This document shows, one piece after another, positions 30,300 through 38,663 of a DNA stretch of 64,000 nt. Position 1 is the stretch's first letter, and each line of letters starts with the position of its first letter. The notes beneath the pieces are model-generated. The model saw only the letters and a list, made by a program, of their open reading frames with translations. It ran no database searches and was not told the origin of the DNA. This DNA is from Pedobacter aquae (GTDB taxonomy: Bacteria > Bacteroidota > Bacteroidia > Sphingobacteriales > Sphingobacteriaceae), in NCBI RefSeq assembly GCF_008195825.1, contig NZ_CP043329.1:2604001-2668000 (forward strand), given 5' to 3'. The translations under genes and the position numbers were made by a program.

Positions 30300-32240
30300 T
30301 TAAACGCTGATGACTTGTTTTTGATCTAGCTCCTCAAAGATAGAGTTGTTACTTTTAAACTCAGGAACTATATCCTTCATTTTTCTAACTACTTCTTTAT
30401 CCTGATAATTGCAAGCTATCTCAATAAGTTCTTGAATATCTTGATTAACTTTTTCAAATGCCCTAGGAATTACCTTGGCTATCATGATTTTTTCATGATG
30501 TGTAGGGATGGTATTTTCTAAATCATTTAAAAGTTCTTCATAAAGCTTTTCCCCTGGCCTTAACCCGGTAAACTCAATATGAATATCTTGGTTAGGCACT
30601 AAGCCAGAAAGTTTAATCATCTTCTTAGCAAGCTCTACAATTTTGACAGATTTACCCATATCAAAAATGTAAATCTCCCCACCATTACCCATAGAACCTG
30701 CTTCTAATACTAAACGACAAGCCTCTGGGATAGTCATGAAATAACGGGTAATATCTGGATGTGTTACCGTAACAGGTCCGCCCTTTTGAATTTGAGCTCT
30801 AAATCTCGGAATTACAGAACCGTTTGAACCCAAAACATTACCAAATCTGGTGGTAATAAATTTAGTGTTTGATTTTTTTGTATTTAAATAGCTATGTCCG
30901 TTTTCAAAAACAGGCGACTCGTAATTTAAAGCTGTATAGAAGGCTTGTACATAGATTTCTGCAATACGCTTAGATGCCCCCATCACATTGGTAGGGTTAA
31001 CCGCTTTATCTGTAGAAACCATCACAAACTTAATAACATCATGTTTGACAGATAAATCTGCAATATTTTTTGTCCCGCCAACATTGGTACAAATAGCCTC
31101 GGCAGGATTATCCTCCATCATAGGAACATGTTTGTAAGCCGCAGCGTGGTAAACATAATGAGGTTTGAAAGTCTCAAACAAATTATCCATACGTTGCTTA
31201 TTTTTCACATCGCCTATATAGGCAATAAAATTACTACACATGTTATTGTCTTGTAATTCTAATTGTAAATCATGCAAAGCTGTTTCTGCAATATCATTTA
31301 AGATGATTAATTGAGGATTAAACTTGGCGACTTGTCTTACAATCTCACTTCCAATAGAGCCCGCAGCACCCGTTACCAAAACTCTTTTCCCTGTTAATTG
31401 AGAGCTCAAAACGTCTTCTTCAATGGTTATGGGCGCTCTTTCCAGTAAATCTTCAATTTTAACATTTTTAATCTGATTAACTTTAATCGTTCCCTTTACC
31501 CATTCTCTGGTAGGCGGTACATTTAGTACTTTTACATTGTGATCTAAACATAAATCAACAATTTTGTTTTTCCTATCGGATGATATTCTGTGTGTAGAGA
31601 AAATTAAATCATCAATATTTTCAGCTTCAATGATGCCCTCTAAATCATCTGCATGGTATATTTTAACATTATCTACAACCTTACCTCTTTTACGTGGATC
31701 ATCATCTACGAAAGCAATCACACTCATATTAACCGTAGGGTCTGTATCTAATGTTCTTTTGGTTGCAACCCCTGTTTCTCCAGCACCATAAATAATCACC
31801 CGTCTTTTATCAAGACGCATATTTTTGATATACAAGAAGAAGTATTTGACCAAAACGCGGTAAGTGATTAATAAAACGAAGCTGCAAAGCCCTGTAATTA
31901 CAACAATCACATTAGAGATGATAGGAGGCCTATCGAATGATTGTAGGAAAAGATTACAAAAAATAAAAAACGCATTACTGATGGTAATACTAAACAAAAT
32001 TCTAAAAGAATCTTGAGCGCTGGTATATCTTACAATACCTGCATAGGTTTTTACATTGAAAAAAACCACACAATTGATGCCTAAAAATATGAGCGTATTT
32101 CTGCTCAATTCAGAAATATCTATTTGTGAAGCTTCAAAATTATACCTGAGGAGATAGGCTAGAATAAGCGCAAATCCACAGAAAAAAAGATCAATACAAA
32201 ATATTATCCATCTCGGAACGATATTGATTTTTTTAAACAT
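30300..32240 (-). CDS. CapD/WbpM-like membrane-bound nucleotide-sugar 4,6-dehydratase
   Basis: 646 residues. Four transmembrane segments occupy about 10-135, then a first Rossmann motif GAGETG (152-157) and a second domain with GAAGSIG (291-297). The active-site signature is TDK (410-412) with MGASK, so the usual YxxxK tyrosine is Met (M420, K424), as known for the WbpM/PglF group that makes UDP-4-keto-6-deoxy sugars from UDP-GlcNAc. Sits at the distal end of the polysaccharide locus after the WecA-like gene and probably supplies the sugar for the initiating transferase. Confidence 0.9.
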   Translation of the reverse strand: MFKKINIVPRWIIFCIDLFFCGFALILAYLLRYNFEASQIDISELSRNTLIFLGINCVVFFNVKTYAGIVRYTSAQDSFRILFSITISNAFFIFCNLFLQSFDRPPIISNVIVVITGLCSFVLLITYRVLVKYFFLYIKNMRLDKRRVIIYGAGETGVATKRTLDTDPTVNMSVIAFVDDDPRKRGKVVDNVKIYHADDLEGIIEAENIDDLIFSTHRISSDRKNKIVDLCLDHNVKVLNVPPTREWVKGTIKVNQIKNVKIEDLLERAPITIEEDVLSSQLTGKRVLVTGAAGSIGSEIVRQVAKFNPQLIILNDIAETALHDLQLELQDNNMCSNFIAYIGDVKNKQRMDNLFETFKPHYVYHAAAYKHVPMMEDNPAEAICTNVGGTKNIADLSVKHDVIKFVMVSTDKAVNPTNVMGASKRIAEIYVQAFYTALNYESPVFENGHSYLNTKKSNTKFITTRFGNVLGSNGSVIPRFRAQIQKGGPVTVTHPDITRYFMTIPEACRLVLEAGSMGNGGEIYIFDMGKSVKIVELAKKMIKLSGLVPNQDIHIEFTGLRPGEKLYEELLNDLENTIPTHHEKIMIAKVIPRAFEKVNQDIQELIEIACNYQDKEVVRKMKDIVPEFKSNNSIFEELDQKQVISV

Positions 32241-32262
32241 ATTTAATTTCTATTTAAAAAGT

Positions 32263-32270
32263 CAAATATA
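32263..32270 (-). promoter_or_regulatory. Putative -7 box for the CapD-like gene (TATATTTG on the minus strand)
   Basis: Exact TAnnTTTG match 22 bp before the ATG. No clear -33 TTG at the right distance, so an internal promoter is likely but not certain. Confidence 0.4.
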
Positions 32271-32304
32271 CTATTTGTTTTTATTTAGTGGGAATTTAAA
32301 TCCG

Positions 32305-33294
32305 CTAAGCATAGTTCCTAAACAAGCGCTCTTTTCCTTCCAGTTTTAATCTTATAAGGATGTAAGTTAAGATAATTACCACAAATAAACCATATATCAA
32401 AATTGCATTTGCATACAGTATTACTAAATTTAGTGCCAATTGTACCAAACCATAAACAAAAGCTATAAAAACATGTGAAATCTTTTTCTCGTTAGCTAAG
32501 AATTGGTAGAAATGGGATCGATGAGCTTCAAAAATATTTTCTTTTCTTAACACTCTACAAAATATAGTTGCAACAGCATCTAAGCCATAAATACCTAATA
32601 ACAGTATCCATCTAAAATCTTGAGTTAGATAAATGAGTTGCGCTATAAAAAAGCATATAAATAAGGCCATACTGATACTTCCAACATCGCCTGCAAAGGC
32701 TTTAGCTTTCTTCCTTAAATTAAAATAACCAAAAACGAGAAGTGAGGCTCCTGTTACTACAATTATCTGTGTATCCAGAATAGCTATATCTTTTACTTCC
32801 TGTATTAGGTAAAAGCTCCCTACGGCAACTATCGAATAAATAACGGTTATCCCATTTATGCCATCCATAAAATTATAGGCGTTGATGATCCCTATGATGA
32901 TAATGAATGCTAAAAGTATCGATATGAAAGTTTGGGGTTCTGATAGGAAGGAGGAACTTATATCTTGATTAAACATGATTTGATAAATCACCAATAAAAC
33001 AGCTAGAAAATGTATACTTATTCTTATTTTATTATTTAAGGTGATGATATCGTCTAGAAAGCTTATCAAAGCGATAGCACATACAGCTAAGGTTAAATAC
33101 CACTGTGTAGCTTGATAATTTAATAAAGCCGTAATGATTGCTAGAGGAAAAATAATCCCTCCGCCTCTTAAAGTTATCTGACTATGAGAACTACGTTGAT
33201 TAGGTTTATCAATGATATTATAACGATCTGCTATTTTAAAATAAAGTAATTCTATCAGAAATAGGCAAATGATGGATATGACAAAGGTTAACAT
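32305..33294 (-). CDS. WecA/MraY-family undecaprenyl-phosphate sugar-1-phosphate transferase
   Basis: Initiating transferase that puts the first sugar phosphate on undecaprenyl phosphate. 329 residues, about ten transmembrane segments, with the family aspartates D81/D82 (SFLDDIITL), NFMDGINGIT (141-150), the later GDVGS (202-206) and the cytoplasmic HRSHFYQFL motif (258-266). It should work with the NDP-sugar epimerase at 37759-38649, as such pairs usually lie together in Bacteroidota capsule loci; here an accessory island separates them. Confidence 0.9.
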   Translation of the reverse strand: MLTFVISIICLFLIELLYFKIADRYNIIDKPNQRSSHSQITLRGGGIIFPLAIITALLNYQATQWYLTLAVCAIALISFLDDIITLNNKIRISIHFLAVLLVIYQIMFNQDISSSFLSEPQTFISILLAFIIIIGIINAYNFMDGINGITVIYSIVAVGSFYLIQEVKDIAILDTQIIVVTGASLLVFGYFNLRKKAKAFAGDVGSISMALFICFFIAQLIYLTQDFRWILLLGIYGLDAVATIFCRVLRKENIFEAHRSHFYQFLANEKKISHVFIAFVYGLVQLALNLVILYANAILIYGLFVVIILTYILIRLKLEGKERLFRNYA

Positions 33295-33344
33295 ATTTGC
33301 AAAGATGCTAAATTGCTTTCAATTTGAATATGAGCAAATGAATT

Positions 33345-34562
33345 TCAATATAGGAAGCCAAATAACCACAGTGGAATTTTTTGCGCAAAACCATATTCAA
33401 TATCATCTGAAACTATATAAGCACCCTCTAAGCCAGCAACCTGCTTAAAGCCTTTATCTCTTCCTCCTATCTCAAAAGTATATTGATTATTAACTTTAAA
33501 ATCGCCTTTGTCTGTATAATTAAGCTCGTGTAAAAAAGCTACTTGATTAATGAAAAATGTTTCTCGCAAATTTCCTTTATTTACATTTTGGGGGCTTATA
33601 GCAAAGCTTAGGTTTGTATTTTCCAGATATACCTTAGAAGGTTTTTGTAATAGACTTACACCTTTTGTATCTCTAAAAAGATTTTTTGTTAAATTAATCT
33701 CATCTAGATAGTGGAAATAACTCAGTAACGTTGCCCTATTAATGCCAATCCTTTCACTTAATTTACTCACATTGGGGATAAAAGGTACTGATTCGGCGAT
33801 AATCATTAATAATTGCTTAATTTTTGCAATATAAGATATATCCACACCTCTTAACAAAGGCAATTCTATTTCCAAAATCATATTGATGACTTCTCCTAAT
33901 CGGGAACTATATAAATTAGGTTGTTCCTGATAAAAAGGATAATATCCTTGCTTTATATAATCATCAAAGTATTGGAAAGGTTTAATTTGGTTATTAATCA
34001 TACTCGCTTCTTGAATATGATTTTCTAGAATCCTTTCAAGCGTAAGCTTTTCAAATTTTATACCTGTTTCTAAAGCAATATACTCTCTAAACGAAAAACC
34101 CTGCATCTGGTATACAACCGCTCTTCTGCTTAAATCTGCTCTAGCATTTAAGATTTCAAGTAAGGATGAACCCGTAAAAACCACTTTAAGTTGGGGATAA
34201 TCATCGTAAATATTCTTTAGCTCTTGTGCCCATCCTTTATATTTATGAACTTCATCTAGAAATAAATATGCACCCCCTTTTCTAACAAAATCATTCACTA
34301 AATCAGATAAAAGATGGTTATTAAACCATATATCGTCTAAGCTTATATATAAAGTTTGAGATAATTTATCTGATAGGTTTAACTTTATATACTGTAGTAA
34401 AAGAGTTGTTTTACCAATTCCTCTTGCTCCTTTTATACCTATTAATCTGGCGTTCCAATCAATATCATCCATCATAGAACGTGTATATGAAAGACTGGTA
34501 TACTTTAGCTTTTGCTGATATTTTTCAAATAAAAATTCCATTTTGTTTACTACGATGAACAA
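33345..34562 (-). CDS. AAA-family ATPase with DUF4143-like C-terminus
   Basis: Walker A GARGIGKT (45-52) and Walker B AYLFLDEVH (98-106), followed by a typical GSSLLEI sensor segment and a winged-helix plus DUF4143-like C-terminus (residues about 270-405). Such AAA_14 proteins are common in accessory regions and have no settled function. The start may be at Met-8 (MEFLFEKYQQ) rather than the first Met. It lies at the left edge of the repeat-rich island inside the polysaccharide locus and has no link to sugar metabolism. Confidence 0.82.
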   Translation of the reverse strand: MFIVVNKMEFLFEKYQQKLKYTSLSYTRSMMDDIDWNARLIGIKGARGIGKTTLLLQYIKLNLSDKLSQTLYISLDDIWFNNHLLSDLVNDFVRKGGAYLFLDEVHKYKGWAQELKNIYDDYPQLKVVFTGSSLLEILNARADLSRRAVVYQMQGFSFREYIALETGIKFEKLTLERILENHIQEASMINNQIKPFQYFDDYIKQGYYPFYQEQPNLYSSRLGEVINMILEIELPLLRGVDISYIAKIKQLLMIIAESVPFIPNVSKLSERIGINRATLLSYFHYLDEINLTKNLFRDTKGVSLLQKPSKVYLENTNLSFAISPQNVNKGNLRETFFINQVAFLHELNYTDKGDFKVNNQYTFEIGGRDKGFKQVAGLEGAYIVSDDIEYGFAQKIPLWLFGFLY

Positions 34563-34640
34563 AAATACAAAATATTGTTTATTTTATATGAACAATATGA
34601 GGAATTATTATAGTCTTTGTTCGCTTAAGCAGATTTTTTT

Positions 34641-35057
34641 AACCGCAGAGGGCGCAGTGTTCACAGAGATTTAACTGGTTTTATTACCTAGCTGGATGTT
34701 GTTTAGTGCACTATGTTGTCATCTCGAACGTAGTGATTTATCTCTTCTTGCAGGTTACCGTAGAGAAGCTTCGTTCACCGCAGTGACAAAAACCATGAAT
34801 GGAGTCGAAGGGATTGTCACCCTGAGCGGAGTCGAAGGGATTGTCACCCTGAGCGGAGTCGAAGGGATTGTCACCCTGAGCGGAGTCGAAGGGATTGTCA
34901 CCCTGAGCGGAGTCGAAGGGATTGTCACCCTGAGCGGAGTCGAAGGGTGGTGTATGACGACTAAAATGCTTCGACTCCGCTCAGCATGACACAAAAGCCA
35001 AGAGTTCTTAACATAGTGTGGCGATTGTATCGCCTTGATTATCTAAAGTGTTTTTTT
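34641..35057 (+). repeat. Composite repeat, copy 1 (417 bp, five 27-bp units)
   Basis: Parts in order: an AACCGCAGAGGGCGCAG segment; a long imperfect hairpin opening with TTGTCAT and closing with GTGACAAAAA; a tandem array of 27-bp units at 34813-34947; a final palindrome around ATGCTTCGACTCCGCTCAG; and a GGCGATTGTATCGCC hairpin. Without the array the unit is 282 bp. Open frames on both strands are by-products of the 27-bp period. Confidence 0.9.
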
Positions 35058-35393
35058 AACCGCAGACGGCGCAGTGTTCTCAGAGATTTAACTGGTTTTA
35101 TTACCTAGCTGGATGTTGTTTAGTGCACTATGTTGTCATAGCGAACGTAGTGACGCTATCTCTTCTTTTAGGTTATCCTAGAGAAGCTTCGTTCACCGCA
35201 GTGACAAAAACCATGAATGGAGTCGAAGGGATTGTCACCCTGAGCGGAGCCGAAGGGATTGTCACCCTGAGCGGAGTCGAAGGGTGGTGTATGACGACTA
35301 AAATGCTTCGACTCCGCTCAGCATGACACAAATCAACGAGTTCTTAACGTAGGGTGGCGATTGTATCGCCTTGATTATCTAAAGTGTTTTTTT
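35058..35393 (+). repeat. Composite repeat, copy 2 (336 bp, two 27-bp units)
   Basis: Same order of parts as copy 1, with the 27-bp array at 35231-35284. Core length without the array is again 282 bp. It adjoins copy 1 directly. Confidence 0.9.
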
Positions 35394-35421
35394 AACCGCA
35401 GACGGCGCAGTGTTCAAAGAG
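35394..35421 (+). repeat. Composite repeat, copy 3, left fragment
   Basis: Starts like the other copies (AACCGCAGACGGCGCAG) and breaks off after TGTTCA. The vapC stop codon begins at 35422, so the toxin-antitoxin module begins exactly at this break. Confidence 0.8.
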
Positions 35422-35808
35422 TTACCATATCACCTCTAAGGGATATTTTTTAAGCTGTTCATCTTTAGAGATTAAAACAAAATTATAACTTATAGCTGTC
35501 GAAATGATTAACCGATCAAATGGGTCTCTGTGAATGAATGGTAAATCTTTAAGTATATCCAATTCGCTCATAAGGATAGGTAAAATTTCAATATCGCTTT
35601 TTACACAAGCTTCATGGAGTTCCTGTAAACTATAAGATAAATTAAGTTTCCCTAGCGACTGTTTAATGGCAATTTCCCAAAAACTTGCTATACTGACATA
35701 AAGACTCTGATTAGCGTCTGTAAGAATCTTAATGGAATTACTAGACAAAGAAGAATGATTATCTTGCATCCAAAGTAAGGTATGCGTATCTAATAAAAAC
35801 CCTTTCAC
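35422..35808 (-). CDS. vapC: VapC-like PIN-domain toxin
   Basis: 128-residue PIN-domain ribonuclease with the acidic residues D7 (LLDTHTLLW), E45 (SFWEIAIK), D95/D98 (HRDPFDRL) and D116 (SKDEQL). This is the PIN group usually paired with DUF2281 antitoxins. It starts at the last base of the antitoxin gene, so the pair is translationally coupled. It sits inside copy 3 of the composite repeat. Intact by length and motifs. Confidence 0.92.
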   Translation of the reverse strand: MKGFLLDTHTLLWMQDNHSSLSSNSIKILTDANQSLYVSIASFWEIAIKQSLGKLNLSYSLQELHEACVKSDIEILPILMSELDILKDLPFIHRDPFDRLIISTAISYNFVLISKDEQLKKYPLEVIW

Positions 35809-36017
35809 TACATATAACTTTTAAAATCCTCAAGGGGATCGTCAAATGAGTCACTCATCTTCATTCTACCTTTTAATAAACCTAAAGGTCTTTTCTTGGA
35901 TGAAATGGAAGTTTTTTTTACTTTTTTTTCTAAAATAAAATCAATAAAATCAACAACTTCTTGTTGGTAGTTTTCGGGGATAAGCCTAATTTTTTCCAAT
36001 ATTTCAGTCGTACTCAT
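35808..36017 (-). CDS. DUF2281-family antitoxin of the PIN toxin
   Basis: 69 residues: an N-terminal helix with IPENYQQEVVDFIDFILE, typical of DUF2281 antitoxins, then a basic linker (KKVKKTSISSKKRP) and an acidic tail (DSFDDPLEDFKSYM) likely to plug the toxin. It overlaps the downstream PIN toxin by one base. About 190 bp of AT-rich sequence upstream carries no gene and presumably holds the promoter. Confidence 0.88.
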   Translation of the reverse strand: MSTTEILEKIRLIPENYQQEVVDFIDFILEKKVKKTSISSKKRPLGLLKGRMKMSDSFDDPLEDFKSYM

Positions 36018-36208
36018 TGATATCCTTAATTATTTAAATAAAAGTAATAAAATATTACATAAAAGCTATGGAAAAATATATCACTATTTTAATCTAAACG
36101 TGAGGTTCTATAATAAATTATTAAGTTATTTAGAGAAATTCCGCATTTAGATAAGTTCGTTTAGCATGAAACAGGATACTACTTTGTTTCACTTCTTGAG
36201 CTCGTTTG

Positions 36209-36270
36209 CAACGAGTTCTTAACATAGGGTGGCGATTGTATCGCCTTGATTATCTAAAGTGTTTTTTTTT
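36209..36270 (+). repeat. Composite repeat, copy 3, right fragment
   Basis: From AACGAGTTCTTAACATAGGG to the GGCGATTGTATCGCC hairpin and TTGATTATCTAAAG, the last segment of the unit. Together with the left fragment it brackets the vapBC module; the middle of the unit is missing. Confidence 0.8.
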
Positions 36271-36582
36271 AACCGCAGAGGGCGCAGTGTTCACAGAGAT
36301 TTAACTGGTTTTATTACCGGGCTGGATGTTGGTTAGTGCACTATGTTGTCATAGCGAACGTAGTGACGCTATCTCTTCTTTTAGGTTATCCTAGAGAAGC
36401 TTCGTTCCCCACAGTGACAAAACCATGAATGGAGTCGAAGGGATTGTCACCCTGAGCGGAGTCGAAGGGTGGTGTATGACGACTAAAATGCTTCGACTCT
36501 GCTCAGCATGACACAAATAAACGAGTTCTTAACATAGGGTGGCGATGTTGTATCGTATTGATTATCTAAAGTGTTTTTTTTT
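36271..36582 (+). repeat. Composite repeat, copy 4 (312 bp, one 27-bp unit)
   Basis: All parts present, with a single 27-bp unit at 36443-36469. The final GGCGAT hairpin has an extra insertion (GGCGATGTTGTATCG) and is imperfect. Confidence 0.9.
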
Positions 36583-37031
36583 AACCGCAGAGGACGCAGT
36601 GTTCACAGAGATTTAACTGGTTTTATTACCTAGCTGGATGTTGTTTACTGCACTATTTTGTCTTAGCGAACGTAGTGACGCTATCTCTTCTTTTAGGTTA
36701 TCCTAGAGAAGCTTCGTTCACCGCAGTGACAAAAACCATTAATGGAGTCGAAGGGATTGTCACCCTGAGCGGAGTCGAAGGGATTGTCACCCTGAGCGGA
36801 GTCGAAGGGATTGTCACCCTGAGCGGAGTCGAAGGGATTGTCACCCTGAGCGGAGTCGAAGGGATTGTCACCCTGAGCGGAGTCGAAGGGATTGTCACCC
36901 TGAGCGGAGTCGAAGGGTGGTGTATGACGACTAAAATGCTTCGACTCCGCTCAGCATGACACAAAAGCCAAGAGTGCTTAACATGGAGTGGCGATGGTAT
37001 CGCCTTGATTATTAAACGCAGATTTTTTTTT
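36583..37031 (+). repeat. Composite repeat, copy 5 (449 bp, six 27-bp units)
   Basis: The longest array of the cluster, six units at 36756-36917, all identical or nearly so. Core about 287 bp. Near identity of units suggests recent expansion or ongoing homogenisation. Confidence 0.9.
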
Positions 37032-37391
37032 AACCGCAGAGGACGAAGTGTTCATAGAGATTTAACTGGTTTTATTACCTAGCTGGATGTTGTTTACTGC
37101 ACTATGTTGTCATAGCGAACGTAGTGACGCTATCTCTTCTTTTAGGTTATCCTAGAGAAGCTTCGTTCACCGCAGTGACAAAAACCATTAATGGAGTCGA
37201 AGGGATTGTCACCCTGAGCGGAGTCGAAGGGATTGTCACCCTGAGCGGAGTCGAAGGGATTGTCACCCTGAGCGGAGTCGAAGGGTGGTGTATGACGACT
37301 AAAATGCTTCGACTCCGCATGCACAAATCAACGAGTTCTTGACGTAGTGTGGCGATTGTATCGCCTTGATTATCTAAAGTGTTTTTTTTTA
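37032..37391 (+). repeat. Composite repeat, copy 6 (360 bp, three 27-bp units)
   Basis: Array at 37205-37285. The final palindrome is shortened (ATGCTTCGACTCCGC then ATGCACAAATC), so its 3' arm is mostly lost in this copy. Confidence 0.9.
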
Positions 37392-37473
37392 AACCGCAGA
37401 GGGCGCAGTGTTCACAGAGATTTAACTGGCTTTATTACCTAGCTGGATGTTGTCTAGCGCACTATATTGTCAT
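37392..37473 (+). repeat. Composite repeat, copy 7 (left 82 bp only)
   Basis: Runs from AACCGCAGAGGGCGCAG to ATATTGTCAT and then leaves the repeat. The break comes right after the opening arm of the long hairpin. Confidence 0.85.
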
Positions 37474-37758
37474 AACCAATGAAATAAAGCTATCCTCACA
37501 GCTAAGTTTGCCATTGCAAAAGTATTATGCAAATTTTAAGTACTACTTTAATATATCATGTAAATTTAAAGTCTAAATTTCGGTTTAGTACTTATTATTA
37601 TAGCTAATGCTACTAGCTATCCTCTAAATAAAACTGAAAGACCTTGCATACGCATTAAGATAAAGGGGAAACAAAGTCACTCCCAACCCTGTATGTAGGC
37701 TGTGTGTAGCCTGTGTGTAGGCTGCGCCACGGCAATAGGTAAAATTTACAGTAATTCT
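37474..37758. other. Gene-free spacer with an 11-bp triple repeat at 37694-37726
   Basis: No coding sequence can be supported. It contains three tandem 11-bp units (TGTAGGCTGTG, TGTAGCCTGTG, TGTAGGCTGCG) shortly before the epimerase stop. Otherwise AT-rich with no recognised motif. Confidence 0.6.
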
Positions 37759-38649
37759 TTATTGTTTAAAAGAAAGAATAGTTTTTCTTAGCCCTTCGCG
37801 AGCGCTTACTGGGAGTTCTTTACCTAAAGCATTTTTAATCTTGTTATTAGAAACTACATAACTTTCCGTAAGCTTGTTTAATCTTTCAGAATTTAAAGGC
37901 AACCTCAAAACACCCCCTATCTGCGCTAGCACTTTAATTAATGTAACGGGAACTGACCACAACCTTGGCTTTAAGTTTAAGCTTAAAGCTATTTCTGCTA
38001 CAAGCTCTTTAGTTGCTAAGCTCTTATCATCTGCTAAGTTATAAACCCCTGAAGGTATCTCTCTTTCTAGTAATTCTTTTATCACAAAACAAAAATTCTC
38101 TATGCTTAGAAAAGAACGTTTATTCTCAAAAGCAGCTAAAGGATATGGAATTCCTTTACTCACAAATTTATAAAGCAAGTTTAAATTCCCCTTATTACCC
38201 GGACCATGAATCATACAGGGTCTTAAAATATAATAAGATTTTCCTTCTGGCAATGGTTGGCTTTTGATATATTCCTCTGCCATTAACTTGGATTTTCCAT
38301 AATGAGTTTGAGGGTCAGGCTTAATCTCCTCCGTTAATATATCATTCACTGAATCTGCGGCGGCTTTTACCGAACTGATATAAATAAACTTACGAGCATC
38401 TGATTTTAAAAAAGCATCGTAAAGCTGCTTGGTTAGTTCAAAATTTGCATTATAATAATCTTGGGGTTGAGAAGCGTTTTTCAAATCATGAGCTTTACCG
38501 GCTAGGTGGATGATGGCTTCTTTATCGTTTAAATATATTTCTTGATTAGGGACGTATCTTAATGATAGTTTATAAATCTCGTACTCAGCAAGATATGGAA
38601 TAAGATTCTGTCCGGTGAAACCGGAGGTGCCGGTGATGGTTAGTTTCAT
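37759..38649 (-). CDS. NAD-dependent nucleotide-sugar epimerase/dehydratase
   Basis: Extended SDR protein of 296 residues: nucleotide motif GTSGFTG (7-13), IHLAGKAHD, ISSVKAA and the catalytic Y117xxxK121 (HYGKSKLMAEEY). Probably a UDP-GlcNAc/GalNAc 4-epimerase-type enzyme that feeds the WecA-like transferase of the same locus; the exact substrate is not settled. A fragment of a close paralogue is at 41178-41357, where the glycosyltransferase run ends, so this gene probably descends from a duplication during formation of the island. Confidence 0.87.
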   Translation of the reverse strand: MKLTITGTSGFTGQNLIPYLAEYEIYKLSLRYVPNQEIYLNDKEAIIHLAGKAHDLKNASQPQDYYNANFELTKQLYDAFLKSDARKFIYISSVKAAADSVNDILTEEIKPDPQTHYGKSKLMAEEYIKSQPLPEGKSYYILRPCMIHGPGNKGNLNLLYKFVSKGIPYPLAAFENKRSFLSIENFCFVIKELLEREIPSGVYNLADDKSLATKELVAEIALSLNLKPRLWSVPVTLIKVLAQIGGVLRLPLNSERLNKLTESYVVSNNKIKNALGKELPVSAREGLRKTILSFKQ

Positions 38650-38663
38650 GATATTAGAGCAAA

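Noticed and set aside
33345-34562. AAA ATPase as part of an antiphage system with the AlbA-like genes
   Set aside because: DUF4143-type ATPases are common in accessory DNA and the AlbA-like genes are damaged; there is no shared operon or known system layout.
34813-37285. CRISPR array
   Set aside because: The 27-bp units are directly adjacent with no unique spacers, and no cas gene is in the window.
34696-37342. Open frames on both strands across the 27-bp arrays, coding for GVEGIVTLS or STPLRVTIP repeats
   Set aside because: The period is divisible by three and the unit lacks stops in several frames, so open frames arise on both strands at once. They have no domain, and copy-number changes would only lengthen them. 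Treated as repeat by-products.
37379-37576. Possible small gene after composite repeat copy 6
   Set aside because: Its first half is the CAGAGGGCGCAG part of repeat copy 7, its second half is AT-rich spacer, and it has no recognisable features.
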